Source of the DNA: JAFGAV01 sp041479055
GTDB taxonomy: Bacteria > Acidobacteriota > Aminicenantia > Aminicenantales > JAFGAV01
DNA: 64,000 bases
Assembly: GCA_963702835.1 (NCBI GenBank)
Contig: OY969762.1
Span: forward strand, 1,178,001 to 1,242,000
Reading direction: 5' to 3'
A model generated the notes under the pieces. That model saw nothing but the letters and a program-made list of their open reading frames with translations, was not told where the DNA came from and did no database searches. Below, piece by piece: positions 43,893 through 53,151 of the stretch (positions within the stretch are counted from its first letter, which is position 1; each line of letters begins with the position of its first letter). Both the position numbers and the translations under genes were made by a program.

Positions 43893-44741
43893 CTAGAATT
43901 GAAATGTCACCGTCACGCCTTGAGGAGAAACGGCCAGGCTAACCGAGGTTTTTTTTCCCTGGTCTTTGTTCAGGCCGGCGACCTCCCGGCCGATGAAATA
44001 GCCGATGGCCGAGCCCAGGAACACGTCCGAAGCCCAGTGCTCATTGTTATGCACACGGGAAAGGGCCACCGCGGCGGCCAGGGTATAGGCCGCCACGTCC
44101 ACAACCACGCTGTCCGATTGTTCAGCGATAGAGGTCGCGACGGCGAAAGCGCTGGCGGAATGGCCCGAGGGCAGCGAGAGAAGGCTGGACCGAAAGCTAA
44201 AGGGTTCGAAATAATTCGGCCCTTTTCCGGTCTCCGGACGTGCCCGGCCGGCCAGGCACTTAAAACCTAGCACGACAACGCCTGTGATGGCCAGGCTCTC
44301 CAGGCCCAGGACGGCGGTCTTGCGGAGGCCCAAACTGGGAGCGATCTCGCCGACGGCATAAAGCCCGGCCAGAAAGGCCGCGATATAGCCGGCGTCGCCC
44401 AGGTTGGAGAAAAAGGCCATAGCCTTATCAGAACCGGCTGTCCTTCGGGCTTGGACCCAGTCCTGAATATCGCGGTCGAAGGCGTAGATCAGGCCGGAAG
44501 TGCCGATGACCGCCGCACAACAAAGGACGTCTGAGGCCTTCCAGGAAAAGGGCGAAATCAGGACTCCGGCGGAATCCTGAGCCAGGTGCGTGAAGAACTC
44601 GCCGTTCAGATGATAGGCGCGCGGCTCCTCACCAGCCGCTCTCAGCCCGGGGGGACAGGCCATGATCAGAATGAGAATGAGGGCCGCGGAAATCGAACAA
44701 GCCTGCTCGTTCCGACCTCTCCTCATTTTTTTCGCCTTCAC
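43893..44741 (-). CDS. PAP2-superfamily membrane phosphatase
   Basis: 282 residues with a signal or first helix and about five more hydrophobic segments. The three phosphatase motifs are present: KCLAGRARPETG (motif 1), LPSGHSASAFA (motif 2, His) and SRVHNNEHWASDVFLG (motif 3, His). The family removes phosphates from lipids such as undecaprenyl-PP or phosphatidic acid, and some act on lipid A. It overlaps waaA by ATGA, so a role in lipid A or Kdo-region modification is plausible. Confidence 0.85.
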   Translation of the reverse strand: MKAKKMRRGRNEQACSISAALILILIMACPPGLRAAGEEPRAYHLNGEFFTHLAQDSAGVLISPFSWKASDVLCCAAVIGTSGLIYAFDRDIQDWVQARRTAGSDKAMAFFSNLGDAGYIAAFLAGLYAVGEIAPSLGLRKTAVLGLESLAITGVVVLGFKCLAGRARPETGKGPNYFEPFSFRSSLLSLPSGHSASAFAVATSIAEQSDSVVVDVAAYTLAAAVALSRVHNNEHWASDVFLGSAIGYFIGREVAGLNKDQGKKTSVSLAVSPQGVTVTFQF

Positions 44742-46024
44742 CCGGACATCATGAATTCAATCGCCCGGAGGGTCCTGTCCGTCGCTCCCTGGAGGCCGTC
44801 CAATGTCCGTCGGGCCGAATGCCCCATCTTCGTCAGCTCGTCTGGATCGCGGAACAAAAACATGGCCTTCAAGTCTTGCGGACGGCTCACTTGACGGGCC
44901 CCTCCGCTGTGCAGAAATTGTTGAGCCAAGTAGGCAAAATTGTTCATATGAGGGCCGAAGAAGATCGGCTTGGCGTAGGCCGCCGGCTCGAGCAGGTTGT
45001 GCCCGCCCCAGGCCACCAGGCTTCCGCCGATGAAGGCCGCATCGCCGAGAGCGTAGACCCGGGCCAGCTCTCCAATCGTGTCCAGGAGAAGAATATCCCA
45101 GGCCTCGCCCTCGCGGACCTCGGTCCTCTTCCTGACCGAAAAGCCGGCCTGCCGGCAGGCCTTTTCCACCTCAGGAACCCGGTCCATATGCCGGGGAGCG
45201 ATGATGAGATAGATATCCTCTCTTTCCCGCCTTGCCTCGGCAAACGCCCGCAGGAGCATTTCCTCCTCGCCCGGCCGCGTGCTGCCGGCCACTATTATCC
45301 TGCCGACGGCGGGCGCGGCCAGCGTCTTCCTGAACTCCCGCAAATCCTGGGCGGAGAAAATGGGAGGGCTGATCTCGCATTTGAGGTTGCCCGCCACTTC
45401 GACCCGCGCCCCGTCCACCCCGGCCCGGACCAATCGCTCTCGATCCTGGGCGGTCTGGACCAGGAATCTGGTCACCGAGCGGAGCAGGCGGCCGGTCAGA
45501 AAGTTTAAACGCTGATAGCGCCGAAAGGTGCGGTCCGAGACCCGGCCGTTTATGACCAGGACGCCGGTGGCGCGCCGGCGGGCCTGGCCCAAAAGGTTCG
45601 GCCACAGCTCGGATTCGGCCAGCACCAGCAGGTCCGGCTTCAGGAGGCGGAGAAACCTCCGGACCGCCCAGCCGAAATCAAAGGGGATATAAAAGATTCG
45701 GTCGCAGGCCGTCATCTTCTTCCGGGCGATTCGCATCCCGGCATTGGTCAGCACGGAGAAATAGACCGCCCACTCCGGATGCCGGGCCTTGACCTCTTGG
45801 ACAAGCTTCTGCAGGGACAGCACCTCGCCAACGGAAACAGCATGAAGCCAGAGGGACTTCGAGGCCGCTGCGGGATTGGGCAAGGACAGCGCCAGCCGCT
45901 CGGGCAGCCCGAGACTCTCCCCTTTCAGGATTCGGAGCTTGATGTAATAAACGGGGAGGAGCAGGATCAGGGCCAGGCCGAGGAAAAAGGAATACAGAAT
46001 ATACACGGGAACCTGACTATACAC
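44738..46024 (-). CDS. waaA: 3-deoxy-D-manno-octulosonic acid transferase
   Basis: 428 residues. The N-terminal anchor (about 5-25) is followed by the GT30 domain: LHAVSVGE (about 59-66), YIPFDF, ESELWPNLL (about 135-143), NGRVSDRTF (about 155-163), then a C-terminal GT-B half with IIVAGSTRPGEEE and GGSLVAWGGHNLLEPAAYAKPI (about 340-361). These match KdtA/WaaA, which adds Kdo to lipid IVA at the inner membrane. The PAP2 gene downstream overlaps by four bases. With lpxB this shows a lipid-A-making diderm. Confidence 0.9.
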   Translation of the reverse strand: MYSQVPVYILYSFFLGLALILLLPVYYIKLRILKGESLGLPERLALSLPNPAAASKSLWLHAVSVGEVLSLQKLVQEVKARHPEWAVYFSVLTNAGMRIARKKMTACDRIFYIPFDFGWAVRRFLRLLKPDLLVLAESELWPNLLGQARRRATGVLVINGRVSDRTFRRYQRLNFLTGRLLRSVTRFLVQTAQDRERLVRAGVDGARVEVAGNLKCEISPPIFSAQDLREFRKTLAAPAVGRIIVAGSTRPGEEEMLLRAFAEARREREDIYLIIAPRHMDRVPEVEKACRQAGFSVRKRTEVREGEAWDILLLDTIGELARVYALGDAAFIGGSLVAWGGHNLLEPAAYAKPIFFGPHMNNFAYLAQQFLHSGGARQVSRPQDLKAMFLFRDPDELTKMGHSARRTLDGLQGATDRTLRAIEFMMSG

Positions 46025-46167
46025 AATTCATTACACCCGCGCAACCCGGCCGTTTCCCGGGCTACTTTAAAAAAATGATTGCCTCCCAGGGGAAAATTTG
46101 ATATTATAATTAACGAGGATTTTCAATTTCTCTGAATTCCCGATAATTGAGTGTGAGGTATTAGACT

Positions 46168-46416
46168 ATGGCCGACAAAAAAGAAAATGAAGCGGCGCCC
46201 AAAGCTCCCCAGCCCAAGCCGGAAAAAGCGGCCGCAGCGCCGACGGCCGAAGAAAAACCTGAAAAAGCCGAAGCCGCTTCTAAAAACAAGAAAATCAACA
46301 AGATGACCCAGGCCGAAGTCGAGGCCAAGCTCGAAAGCTTGAAGACAACCCCGGGAGGGATGCAGACCAAATATGCCCGGCATCTCCTCCATCGGATGAA
46401 TTTCTTTAAGAAATAA
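46168..46416 (+). CDS. Small Ala/Lys/Pro/Glu-rich protein, 82 aa
   Basis: The N-terminal 50 residues are a disordered, charged tail (KKENEAAPKAPQPKPEKA...). The last 35 residues look folded: MTQAEVEAKLESLKTT and SRYARHLL-like QTKYARHLLHRMNFF. Similar tail modules occur in small proteins of uncertain role; I know no function. TATAAT at 46105-46110 lies some 60 bases before the start and may be its -10 element. It precedes rpsO by 150 bases on the same strand and could be co-transcribed, though rpsO has its own promoter. Confidence 0.6.
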   Translation: MADKKENEAAPKAPQPKPEKAAAAPTAEEKPEKAEAASKNKKINKMTQAEVEAKLESLKTTPGGMQTKYARHLLHRMNFFKK

Positions 46417-46511
46417 ACAGCTTCTCAGCCAAAAAACGCGTCTTGTTCATAACCTAAGGGATTAGCCTAAAGGATTATTATTCTTTACAAAGACGCGACC
46501 TTACCCGGATG

Positions 46512-46540
46512 TTTACTTCCCCGGGCATTTTTGCTAGTAT
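46512..46540 (+). promoter_or_regulatory. Predicted promoter of rpsO-pnp
   Basis: TTTACT (46512-46517), exactly 17 bases, then TAGTAT (46535-46540). A short inverted repeat (CCCGG 46504-46508, CCGGG about 46521-46525) frames the -35 region. Confidence 0.55.
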
Positions 46541-46568
46541 AGAATTGAAATAAAAGGAGATAAAAAAA

Positions 46569-46835
46569 TTGTTGACTAAGGAAATCAAGATGAAGATCGT
46601 CGGTGACAACCGGGTCCATGCCACGGACACAGGCTCGGCAGAGGTTCAGGTAGCCCTGTTGAGCGAACGGATCCGCACCCTGACCGGCCACGTCACCGGC
46701 TACAAAAAGGACCATTCTTCCAAGACCGGCCTGATGAAGCTCGTCGGTCAAAGAAAAAGGCTTCTGGTTTACCTCAAGAAAGAGGACCTGTCCCGCTACG
46801 AAAAGCTCATCCAGAAGCTGAAGCTGCGGAAATAA
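46569..46835 (+). CDS. rpsO: 30S ribosomal protein S15
   Basis: 88 residues, family length. The start is a TTG codon (46569, with a second TTG right after at 46572); AAGGAG at 46554-46559 is the ribosome-binding site. Diagnostic motifs: TDTGSAEVQVALLSERI, GLMKLVGQRKRLLVYL and YEKLIQKLKLRK. It binds 16S rRNA in the small-subunit platform. The pair rpsO-pnp is conserved in many bacteria, and pnp starts 24 bases after the stop. Confidence 0.95.
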   Translation: MLTKEIKMKIVGDNRVHATDTGSAEVQVALLSERIRTLTGHVTGYKKDHSSKTGLMKLVGQRKRLLVYLKKEDLSRYEKLIQKLKLRK

Positions 46836-46859
46836 GCCTTCCCGGCTGGAATATCACCC

Positions 46860-49076
46860 ATGTCTCAAACCATCACTATTGATATCAACAACCGTCTCAT
46901 CTCCATCGAGATCGGAAAAATCGGCAAGCAGGCCGACGGATCGGCCCTGGTTCGGGCCGGCGAGACCATCATGTTCGTGACCGCCACCTCCAAGAAGGAG
47001 GTCAAGGAGCCCAAGCCCTTTCTCCCCTTGATCGTGGACTACCGCGAAAACACCTACGCCGCGGGCAAGATCCCGGGCGGCTTCTTCAAGCGGGAAGGCC
47101 GTCCCTCCGAGCGGGAGATCCTCATCAGTCGGCTTATTGACCGGCCCATCCGCCCCCTCTTCCCCGAAGGCTATACCTTCGACACCCAGATCGTGGCCCT
47201 GCTGCTGTCGGCCGACTTGATCAACGACCACGACATCCTGGGCATCATCGGCGCTTCGGCGGCGCTCTACTTCTCCGAAATCCCCTTTACCACGCCATTG
47301 GGCGCAGTCAAGATCGGACTGGTGGACGGGCAGTTCATCCTCAACCCCACGGCCTCCGAGCAGGACCACAGCACCTTGACCATGACTGTCGTGGGAACCG
47401 AAGAGGGCATCAATATGGTTGAGGCCGGCGCCAAGGAAGTGGATGAGGACAAAATCTGCGAGGCCCTGGCCCTGGCCCAGGAGCCTATCCGCAAAATCAT
47501 CCAGGCCCAGAAGGAGGCCTTCAGCCGGCTCAACATCGTCAAGCGCAGCTTCGAGCCGCAGCTTCACGATCCGGCCAAAACTGAGGAGATGGCCCTCAAA
47601 ATCAAGCCCGCCTTGCTGGAAGCCGTGCAGATCCGCAATAAAAAAGAAAGTGAGGCGGCCACCCGCACGATACTGGACGGGCTGTTGGAGGCCATCCCCG
47701 AGGATCAGCCGGAACTGCTCAGCCAGACCAGGGAAACCTTCCACTTTCTGCATAAGAAGATTGTCCGCGAGCTCATGCTCATTGAAGGCCGCCGGATGGA
47801 CGGCCGCGGGTTCGACGAAATCCGTCCCATCCAGATCGAGGTCGGCCTGCTGCCCCGCACCCACGGCTCGGCCCTTTTCACCCGGGGCGAAACGCAGTGC
47901 CTGGCCACGGTGACCCTGGGCACCTTCGAGGACGTTCAGCGGCTGGACACGCTCCGCGACGAAGAGCTGTCCAAGCGATTCATGCTCCATTATAATTTCC
48001 CCCCCTTCAGCGTGGGCGAGGTGGCCTTCCTCAGGGCGCCCGGCCGCCGCGAGGTCGGGCACGGCGCCCTGGCCGAAAAGTCCATCCTGCCCTCCATCCC
48101 GGTCGAGGAGGTCTTTCCCTATACCATCCGCATCGTCTCCGATATCCTGGAGTCCAACGGCTCTTCCTCCATGGCCAGCGTCTGCGGCGGGGTCCTGTCC
48201 CTGATGGACGCCGGCGTCCCCCTGTCCATGACCATCGCCGGCATCGCCATGGGCCTGGTCAAGGAAAAAGACAACTACCGGATCCTGACCGACATCGCCG
48301 GCCTGGAAGACCATTTCGGCGACATGGACTTTAAGATCGCCGGCACCGAAAAAGGCATCACCGCCATCCAACTTGATTTAAAAATTTCCCACCTGACCCA
48401 GGACATCCTCCGCCAGTCAATCTTCCTGGCCCGGGAGGCCAGGCTCAAAGTCCTGGACAAAATGCGGCAGGCCATCGCCGCGCCGCGGCCGGAGATATCG
48501 CCCTTGGCCCCTCACATCATCACTCTGGTCATCAACCCGGAGAGGGTCGGCGAAGTCATCGGCCCCGGAGGCAAAATCATCAAGAGGATCACGGCCCTCA
48601 CCAAGTCCAAGATCGACGTGGACGAGAACGGAAAAATTACCATCGCCGCGGTGGACAGGGAGGGAGCGGAAAAGGCCAGGGACATGATCCGGGAGATCAC
48701 CACCGAGGCCGAAGTGGGCAAGATCTATGAAGGCCCGATCGTCCGGCTGGAGGAGTACGGCGCCTTCGTCGAAATATTGCCCAACATCGTCGGGCTGCTC
48801 CACATCTCCGAGGTGGCGCCCTACCGTATCCGCAGCATCCGCGATCATCTGAAGCTCGGTCAAGTCATCAAGGTCAAAGTGCTCACTGTAGACGAGGACA
48901 ACAAAATCAGGCTGAGCAAGAGGGTCCTGGAAGCGGGCGCCGAAGGCCAGGAGGGCGCTCCAGGGCCAACGGATGCGGACCGGGGCCCGGGCGAACAGGA
49001 CAACCGGGACCAGGGCCCAAGACCCTACCACAGGCCTTCGCCCTTCAAGGACCGGCCCAAGAAAAAGTTTTTCTGA
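46860..49076 (+). CDS. pnp: Polyribonucleotide nucleotidyltransferase
   Basis: 738 residues. Two RNase-PH-like domains (about 10-225 and 310-545) with the FFRREGR-like FFKREGRPSEREIL loop, TRGETQ and GTEKGITAIQLD; a KH domain (about 555-615) with GEVIGPGGKIIKRI; and an S1 domain (about 620-690) with GPIVRLEEYGAFVEI. The C-terminal tail is charged and proline-rich. All domains are intact. It degrades RNA phosphorolytically from the 3' end. The pilin-like genes follow 24 bases downstream. Confidence 0.97.
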   Translation: MSQTITIDINNRLISIEIGKIGKQADGSALVRAGETIMFVTATSKKEVKEPKPFLPLIVDYRENTYAAGKIPGGFFKREGRPSEREILISRLIDRPIRPLFPEGYTFDTQIVALLLSADLINDHDILGIIGASAALYFSEIPFTTPLGAVKIGLVDGQFILNPTASEQDHSTLTMTVVGTEEGINMVEAGAKEVDEDKICEALALAQEPIRKIIQAQKEAFSRLNIVKRSFEPQLHDPAKTEEMALKIKPALLEAVQIRNKKESEAATRTILDGLLEAIPEDQPELLSQTRETFHFLHKKIVRELMLIEGRRMDGRGFDEIRPIQIEVGLLPRTHGSALFTRGETQCLATVTLGTFEDVQRLDTLRDEELSKRFMLHYNFPPFSVGEVAFLRAPGRREVGHGALAEKSILPSIPVEEVFPYTIRIVSDILESNGSSSMASVCGGVLSLMDAGVPLSMTIAGIAMGLVKEKDNYRILTDIAGLEDHFGDMDFKIAGTEKGITAIQLDLKISHLTQDILRQSIFLAREARLKVLDKMRQAIAAPRPEISPLAPHIITLVINPERVGEVIGPGGKIIKRITALTKSKIDVDENGKITIAAVDREGAEKARDMIREITTEAEVGKIYEGPIVRLEEYGAFVEILPNIVGLLHISEVAPYRIRSIRDHLKLGQVIKVKVLTVDEDNKIRLSKRVLEAGAEGQEGAPGPTDADRGPGEQDNRDQGPRPYHRPSPFKDRPKKKFF

Positions 49077-49100
49077 GCTTCAGGCAAAGAGGAGGTCCTA

Positions 49101-49584
49101 ATGCGGCCAGCCCCCGGACGTCGGGGATTCACCATAACCGAAATGCTGGTCACCGTGGCCCTCCTGGCCATCCTGGCCGGAGCCGCCATTCCCTTAGCCC
49201 AAAACTCCATAAAGAGAGAGAAAGAGATCGAGCTGTCCCGCAGCCTGCGGCTCATGCGAGAAGCCATAGACGCCTACAAACGGCTGGCCGACGAAAAGAA
49301 AATCAAGACTGAACAGGACGCGGAAGGCTACCCGCCCGACCTGCAGACCCTGGTCAAGGGGGTGGAGGTTTCCGGGGGGAGCGGAGAAGGCGCAGCTGAA
49401 AAGAAAACGGTCAGGTTCCTGCGCCGCATCCCCAAGGACCCCATGACCAATTCCTTCGACTGGGGCTTGCGCTCCAGCCAGGACGGGCCTGACTCGGACA
49501 GCTGGGGGGGCGAGAATGTCTATGACGTCTATACCAAGAGCCGGGCCAAGGCCCTGGACGGGAAGCAAATACCGGGACTGGTAG
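49101..49584 (+). pseudogene. Type IV pilin-like / GspG-like pseudopilin 1, single-base frameshift near its end
   Basis: ATG 49101 follows AGGAGG. Prepilin signal RRGFTITEMLVTVALLAILAGAAIPL, cut after Gly, with Glu5 present. The body follows GspG-type proteins (KREKEIELSRSLRLMREAI, YPPDLQTLV, RRIPKDPMT). As given, the frame reads on through QIPGLVGAM into the next gene. If one G is removed from the GGG at 49560-49562, it reads LDGSKYRDW and stops at TAG 49582-49584, the standard end of a pseudopilin, and the next gene's ATG 49590 gets GGAG as its site. So the fused frame is judged an indel artefact or mutation. Confidence 0.7.
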
Positions 49585-49589
49585 GAGCT

Positions 49590-49992
49590 ATGAAGAGCAA
49601 ACGGCCGGGATTCACGCTGATCGAGATGATCATCGTTTTCACCATGATCGGCATCCTGGTCGGGCTGGGGCTGCCGCAGTACAAAAACGCCCTTCGAAAA
49701 AGGCCACGGGAAGCCGTGCTCAAAGAGGACCTCTTCCAGATACGGAAGCTCATCGATCAGTACTACACGGACAAGGAAAAATATCCGGCTTCGCTCCAGG
49801 CTCTGGTGGAGGACGGCTACCTGCGCAAGATCCCCGTGGATCCCTTACCTGAATCCTCCGAGACCTGGACCGAGGTGCGGGAGACAGCCACCGAGGAGAA
49901 CCTCGTCTCGGGGCAGACTCTCGGGCATCGTCGGACGTCCATTCCGGCTCGGAGGAAAAAGGGCTGGACGGAACGGCCTACACAGCTGGTGA
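49590..49992 (+). pseudogene. Type IV pilin-like pseudopilin 2 with indels
   Basis: MKSKRPGFTLIEMIIVFTMIGILVGLGLPQYK is a second prepilin signal and N-terminal helix; the body KEDLFQIRKLIDQYYTDKEKYPASLQ...DGYLRKIPVDP is typical. After SSETW the expected ending VDVHSGSEEKGLDGTAY is found only after a shift of frame near 49930, and the final Trp-stop (TGGTGA at 49987-49992) after another. At least two indels separate it from a normal protein. Confidence 0.65.
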
Positions 49993-49998
49993 CGTTCC

Positions 49999-50534
49999 AT
50001 GGCCAGCCGCCGGGGCTACGCCATCATCATGCTCCTGGTGATTGTATCCGTGCTGAGCCATCGGCCTGATGGTGGCCGTTCCGGTATGGCAGACCCAAAT
50101 CCAGCGGGAAAAAGAAGAAGAGCTGATCTTCCGCGGCCGACAGATCGTAGAGGCCGTCCGGCGTCTACCAGGCCAAGAACCCGGGCCGCTATCCCCGCTC
50201 CCTCCAAGAGCTTTATGAAAAACGATGTCTGCGCCGGCTGTTCAGGGACCCCATGACCCCCTCGGGCGAATGGAACATCATCTCCTGCTGCCGCGGCCAC
50301 GGCCGGCGCCTGGCGGCGGCGGCGCTCCCAGCAAGTCCTGCTCGTGCCCCAGAGCACGCTGTCCTCGCTGACCGAACCCGAAGCTCATCGGCGTGGCCAG
50401 CTCCTCCAAACGCTCCTCATTCCGGATCTACAACCAGGCTCAAGTCCTACAATGAATGGCTGTTCTACTACGGCCAGGACCCCCAGAGCCGGCCGGAGGT
50501 CATCCGTCTCGGCAAGTCCGGGCCAGGATCATGA
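49999..50534 (+). pseudogene. Type IV pilin-like protein 3 with several indels
   Basis: ATG 49999 begins MASRRGYAIIMLLVIVSVLS, a prepilin-like helix without the usual Glu5. After a one-base shift, IGLMVAVPVWQTQIQREKEE follows, then in a new frame VYQAKNPGRYPRSLQELYEK and FRDPMTPSGEWN, and in another VPQSTLSSLTEPKLIGVASS, ending QSYNEWLFYYGQDPQ. It overlaps the lpxB start as ATGA. At least four indels are needed to restore a single frame of about 175 residues. Confidence 0.6.
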
Positions 50535-51690
50535 GATTCCATCCTTATCGTGGCCGGGGAAAAATCCGGAGAAAAATACGGGGCCGGGCTCGTCCGGGCG
50601 TTCCGAAACGCTCCGGCCGCAATCCCGATTCTTCGGCATCGGCGGCCGGGAGATGGAGAGGGCCGGCGTCGAACGGCCTGTTCCCCATAGAGGACCTGGC
50701 CCTGGTCGGCCTCGTCGAGGTCGTCGCCCATCTTCCCCGTCTCCGGCGCGATTTTCCGCAGCCTGTGAGCAGAAGCGCGGCCCGGCGGCCTCGGCCGCCG
50801 TGCTCATCGACTCGCCCGACTTCAACCTGCGCCTGGCCAAGAGGCTCAAGGCGGCCGGCGTACCCGTCCTCTATTACATCAGCCCGACCGTCTGGGCCTG
50901 GCGGCGGGGCCGGCTGAAGACGATCAAAGAGACCGTCGTCCGCAAGATGCTGCCTCATCTTCCCCTTCGAGAAAGCCTCTCTACGACAAGGCGGGCATCC
51001 CCGCCGGTTTACGTCGGACATCCCCTCTCAGGAGTACCTGAAGGTCCGGTTATCACGGCCGGCCTTCCTGCGAAAGTACGGCTTTGATCCAAGAAGAAAG
51101 CTGGTGACCTACTGCCCGGCAGCCGCCGGAGCGAGGTCAAACGGCATATGCCGGTCCTGGTCCAGGCTGCCCGCCTTCTCCAGGAAACATTGCCGGTCAA
51201 CATCGCTTTCATTTTGGCCGAGAACCTTGAAAGAGACATACTGGCTTCCCATCTTACGTCCGGACCTAAAGGGATCAAGGTCCTGGACAGCGACCGTCAT
51301 GAGGCCATGGCCGCCAGCAGCCTGGTGTTGTCCGCCTGTGGAACGGCTAACCTGGAAGCGGCCATGCTGGGCCGGCCCTTGGCCGCGTTTTACAAGGTTT
51401 CTCCCCTGACCTATTGGGCCGGCCGCCGGCTGGTCAGGATCAAGCGCTATAGCATCGTCAACATCCTGGCCGAAAAAGACGTCGTAGCCGAGCTCATCCA
51501 GCGCCGCTTCACTCCCGATAACGTTTTTCAAGAAGCGCGACGGCTCCTGGAGGACAAAAGGGCAGCCCGAGTCCAGGAAGCAGAATTTAAAAGAATTCGA
51601 ATGATGATGGGCCGAAAAAAGCCTTCGGCCCAAGCGGCCCGGGAACTCGACCGCTTGATCTGCGGCCGGTCCGCCAAGAGCCGCTCCTAG
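50531..51690 (+). pseudogene. lpxB: Lipid-A-disaccharide synthase, multiply frameshifted
   Basis: Read across frames the gene gives ILIVAGEKSGEKYGAGLV, FFGIGGREMERAG, LALVGLVEVVAHLPRLRRDF, AVLIDSPDFNLRLAKRLK, YYISPTVWAWRRGR, VYVGHPL, PGSRRSEVKRH and, in one clean frame from about 51148, PVNIAFILAE, SACGTANLEAAMLGRPLAAFYK to the stop at 51688-51690. Order and motifs are those of LpxB. At least five frame changes occur before 51140, none afterwards. LpxB is normally essential for lipid A, so a sequence-quality problem is as likely as true loss. Confidence 0.75.
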
Positions 51691-51736
51691 GCGCGCCGTC
51701 CTAAAGGTAGCCTGAGACGCGCAGCTCGGACAGCCG

Positions 51737-52561
51737 CTAGTTTTTCTCGGGCTTAACGTTCAAATCGACAGCGGCCAGCTTCCAGGCCCCATCTTCATTG
51801 AGAAATTTCATAGTGAAATAGGCCCGGGAAGCCTTGGAGGGATAGTATCCCTCCAACATAAGCCAGCCGTTCTCATCCAGGGCCGGTGCCTTGGTGAAGA
51901 CGGGTTCGAGGTTCTGGAGCACGGTCAGGTCCAGGTTCTGGTCGGTGAAGGACCGGAAATTCGCGGCCAGGGCCTCTGCCGTGGTCTGTTCCTTCCACAA
52001 CTTGGCGATCGTCTTGTAGAAGCCCCTGAAGTCCTTGGCCTTGATGGCAATGGCCAAATCGAGAACGGTCACGTTGACCAACTCTTTAAGGATTTTTTCC
52101 GAGGGGAGGGTCGGCCCGGCGGGGGTGACGTTCACCTCGATTTCGACCAGCTTCCAGGTTGCGCCTTCCTTTATGTATTTTAGGATGAAATTCACGGCCG
52201 AGGGTTTCGTCGGGTAGGCTCCCTCGATGACCAGCCAGCCCTGGCTGTCCAGAGCCGGTTTCTTGGAATAAGCGGGTACGAGATCATCCAAGACCGTCAG
52301 GTCGATCTTCTGGTCGATGAAAGACTTGAAGATTTGGGCCAGCTCTTGGGCGGAAGTCTTGGCCTGCCAGAGCTTGGCTATGTTTTTATAAAAACTGGTA
52401 AAATCCTTGGCCTTGACGGCCAGGGCAAAATCCAGCATGGTCGCCTTGACCAGGGAGCGGATCTGATCGGGCGCGGGAACATCCTGAGCCCAGACCGCGC
52501 CCAGGGATACCCCCAGAAAAGCTACCGCCGCTAAAATAGCCGGCAAGAATGACCTCTTCAT
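51737..52561 (-). CDS. Exported protein with two tandem copies of one domain
   Basis: 274 residues. Signal peptide MKRSFLPAILAAVAFLG, cleaved near VWAQ. Two copies of a domain of about 120 residues follow (about 30-150 and 155-274), each with VKATMLDFALAVKAKDFTSFYK / VNVTVLDLAIAIKAKDFRGFYK, KLW, IDLTVLDDLVPAYSKKPALD / LDLTVLQNLEPVFTKAPALD, GWLVIEGAYPTKPS / GWLMLEGYYPSKAS, and WKLVEIEVNVTP / WKLAAVDLNVKP. The fold looks like an NTF2- or SnoaL-like alpha+beta barrel. Function unknown. Start supported by GGAGGAG upstream. Confidence 0.7.
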   Translation of the reverse strand: MKRSFLPAILAAVAFLGVSLGAVWAQDVPAPDQIRSLVKATMLDFALAVKAKDFTSFYKNIAKLWQAKTSAQELAQIFKSFIDQKIDLTVLDDLVPAYSKKPALDSQGWLVIEGAYPTKPSAVNFILKYIKEGATWKLVEIEVNVTPAGPTLPSEKILKELVNVTVLDLAIAIKAKDFRGFYKTIAKLWKEQTTAEALAANFRSFTDQNLDLTVLQNLEPVFTKAPALDENGWLMLEGYYPSKASRAYFTMKFLNEDGAWKLAAVDLNVKPEKN

Positions 52562-52597
52562 ATCTCCTCCTTTCAGGAGAAAATCTTTATTGATTAT

Positions 52598-53092
52598 TTA
52601 AAATTTGTCCGGCCGGAGGTCCCGGGGCAGGATGAAGTCCAACCGGTCATAGAGCTTGAGCTTGTGGGCGGCCGCGCCGCCGCTGCGGATTTCCAGGACG
52701 AAGCGGGCCGGCTGGGACGTCGGATATGACGGGCAGGGGTCTTGGGCGCAGGCCGGGACCTGTTCCTCGACATGGACGATGCGCCGGTTCTTGTCCAGCC
52801 AGAGGATATCGATGGAAAAACGCATATTCTTCATCCAGAAGGAATGGATGCCTTCTTCTTCGAAGACAAAGAGCATGGCCTGGTCGTCGTTGATTTTCGG
52901 CCTGAACATCAGGCCCAGTTGCCGCTCCGCGTCGGTGACGGCCAGCTCGGCGGTGACCGCTGAGCCGTCCGGGAAAAAGACCTGGGCCGAACGCCGCGGC
53001 GCCTGTCCGGCCGTCGAAAAACAGCCGGCCAATAAAAGCTCGAGTAATAGGACGTTTGAGAATAAGTATATCTTTAAGTTAAGCAATCTCAT
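52598..53092 (-). CDS. DUF192-family lipoprotein
   Basis: 164 residues from ATG 53092, which starts a lipoprotein signal (LLLELLLAGC). The DUF192 domain (about 40-160) has the typical GLMFRP, FVFEEEGIHSFWMKNM, ILWLDKNRRIVHVEE and VLEIRSGGAAAHKLKLYDRLDF. DUF192 proteins are small periplasmic or surface barrels of unknown function, often in envelope-associated contexts. It lies 36 bases upstream of the two-domain exported protein on the same strand. Confidence 0.8.
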   Translation of the reverse strand: MRLLNLKIYLFSNVLLLELLLAGCFSTAGQAPRRSAQVFFPDGSAVTAELAVTDAERQLGLMFRPKINDDQAMLFVFEEEGIHSFWMKNMRFSIDILWLDKNRRIVHVEEQVPACAQDPCPSYPTSQPARFVLEIRSGGAAAHKLKLYDRLDFILPRDLRPDKF

Positions 53093-53151
53093 TTTTTTAA
53101 TTATAGCAATATCCCAACCTCTTAACAATGTACTTCTCCAGCAAGTATCCC

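Noticed and set aside
49101..50069. Single 322-residue protein with two prepilin signals
   Set aside because: One extra G accounts for the fusion, and the natural stop, ribosome site and start are all found in the other frame.
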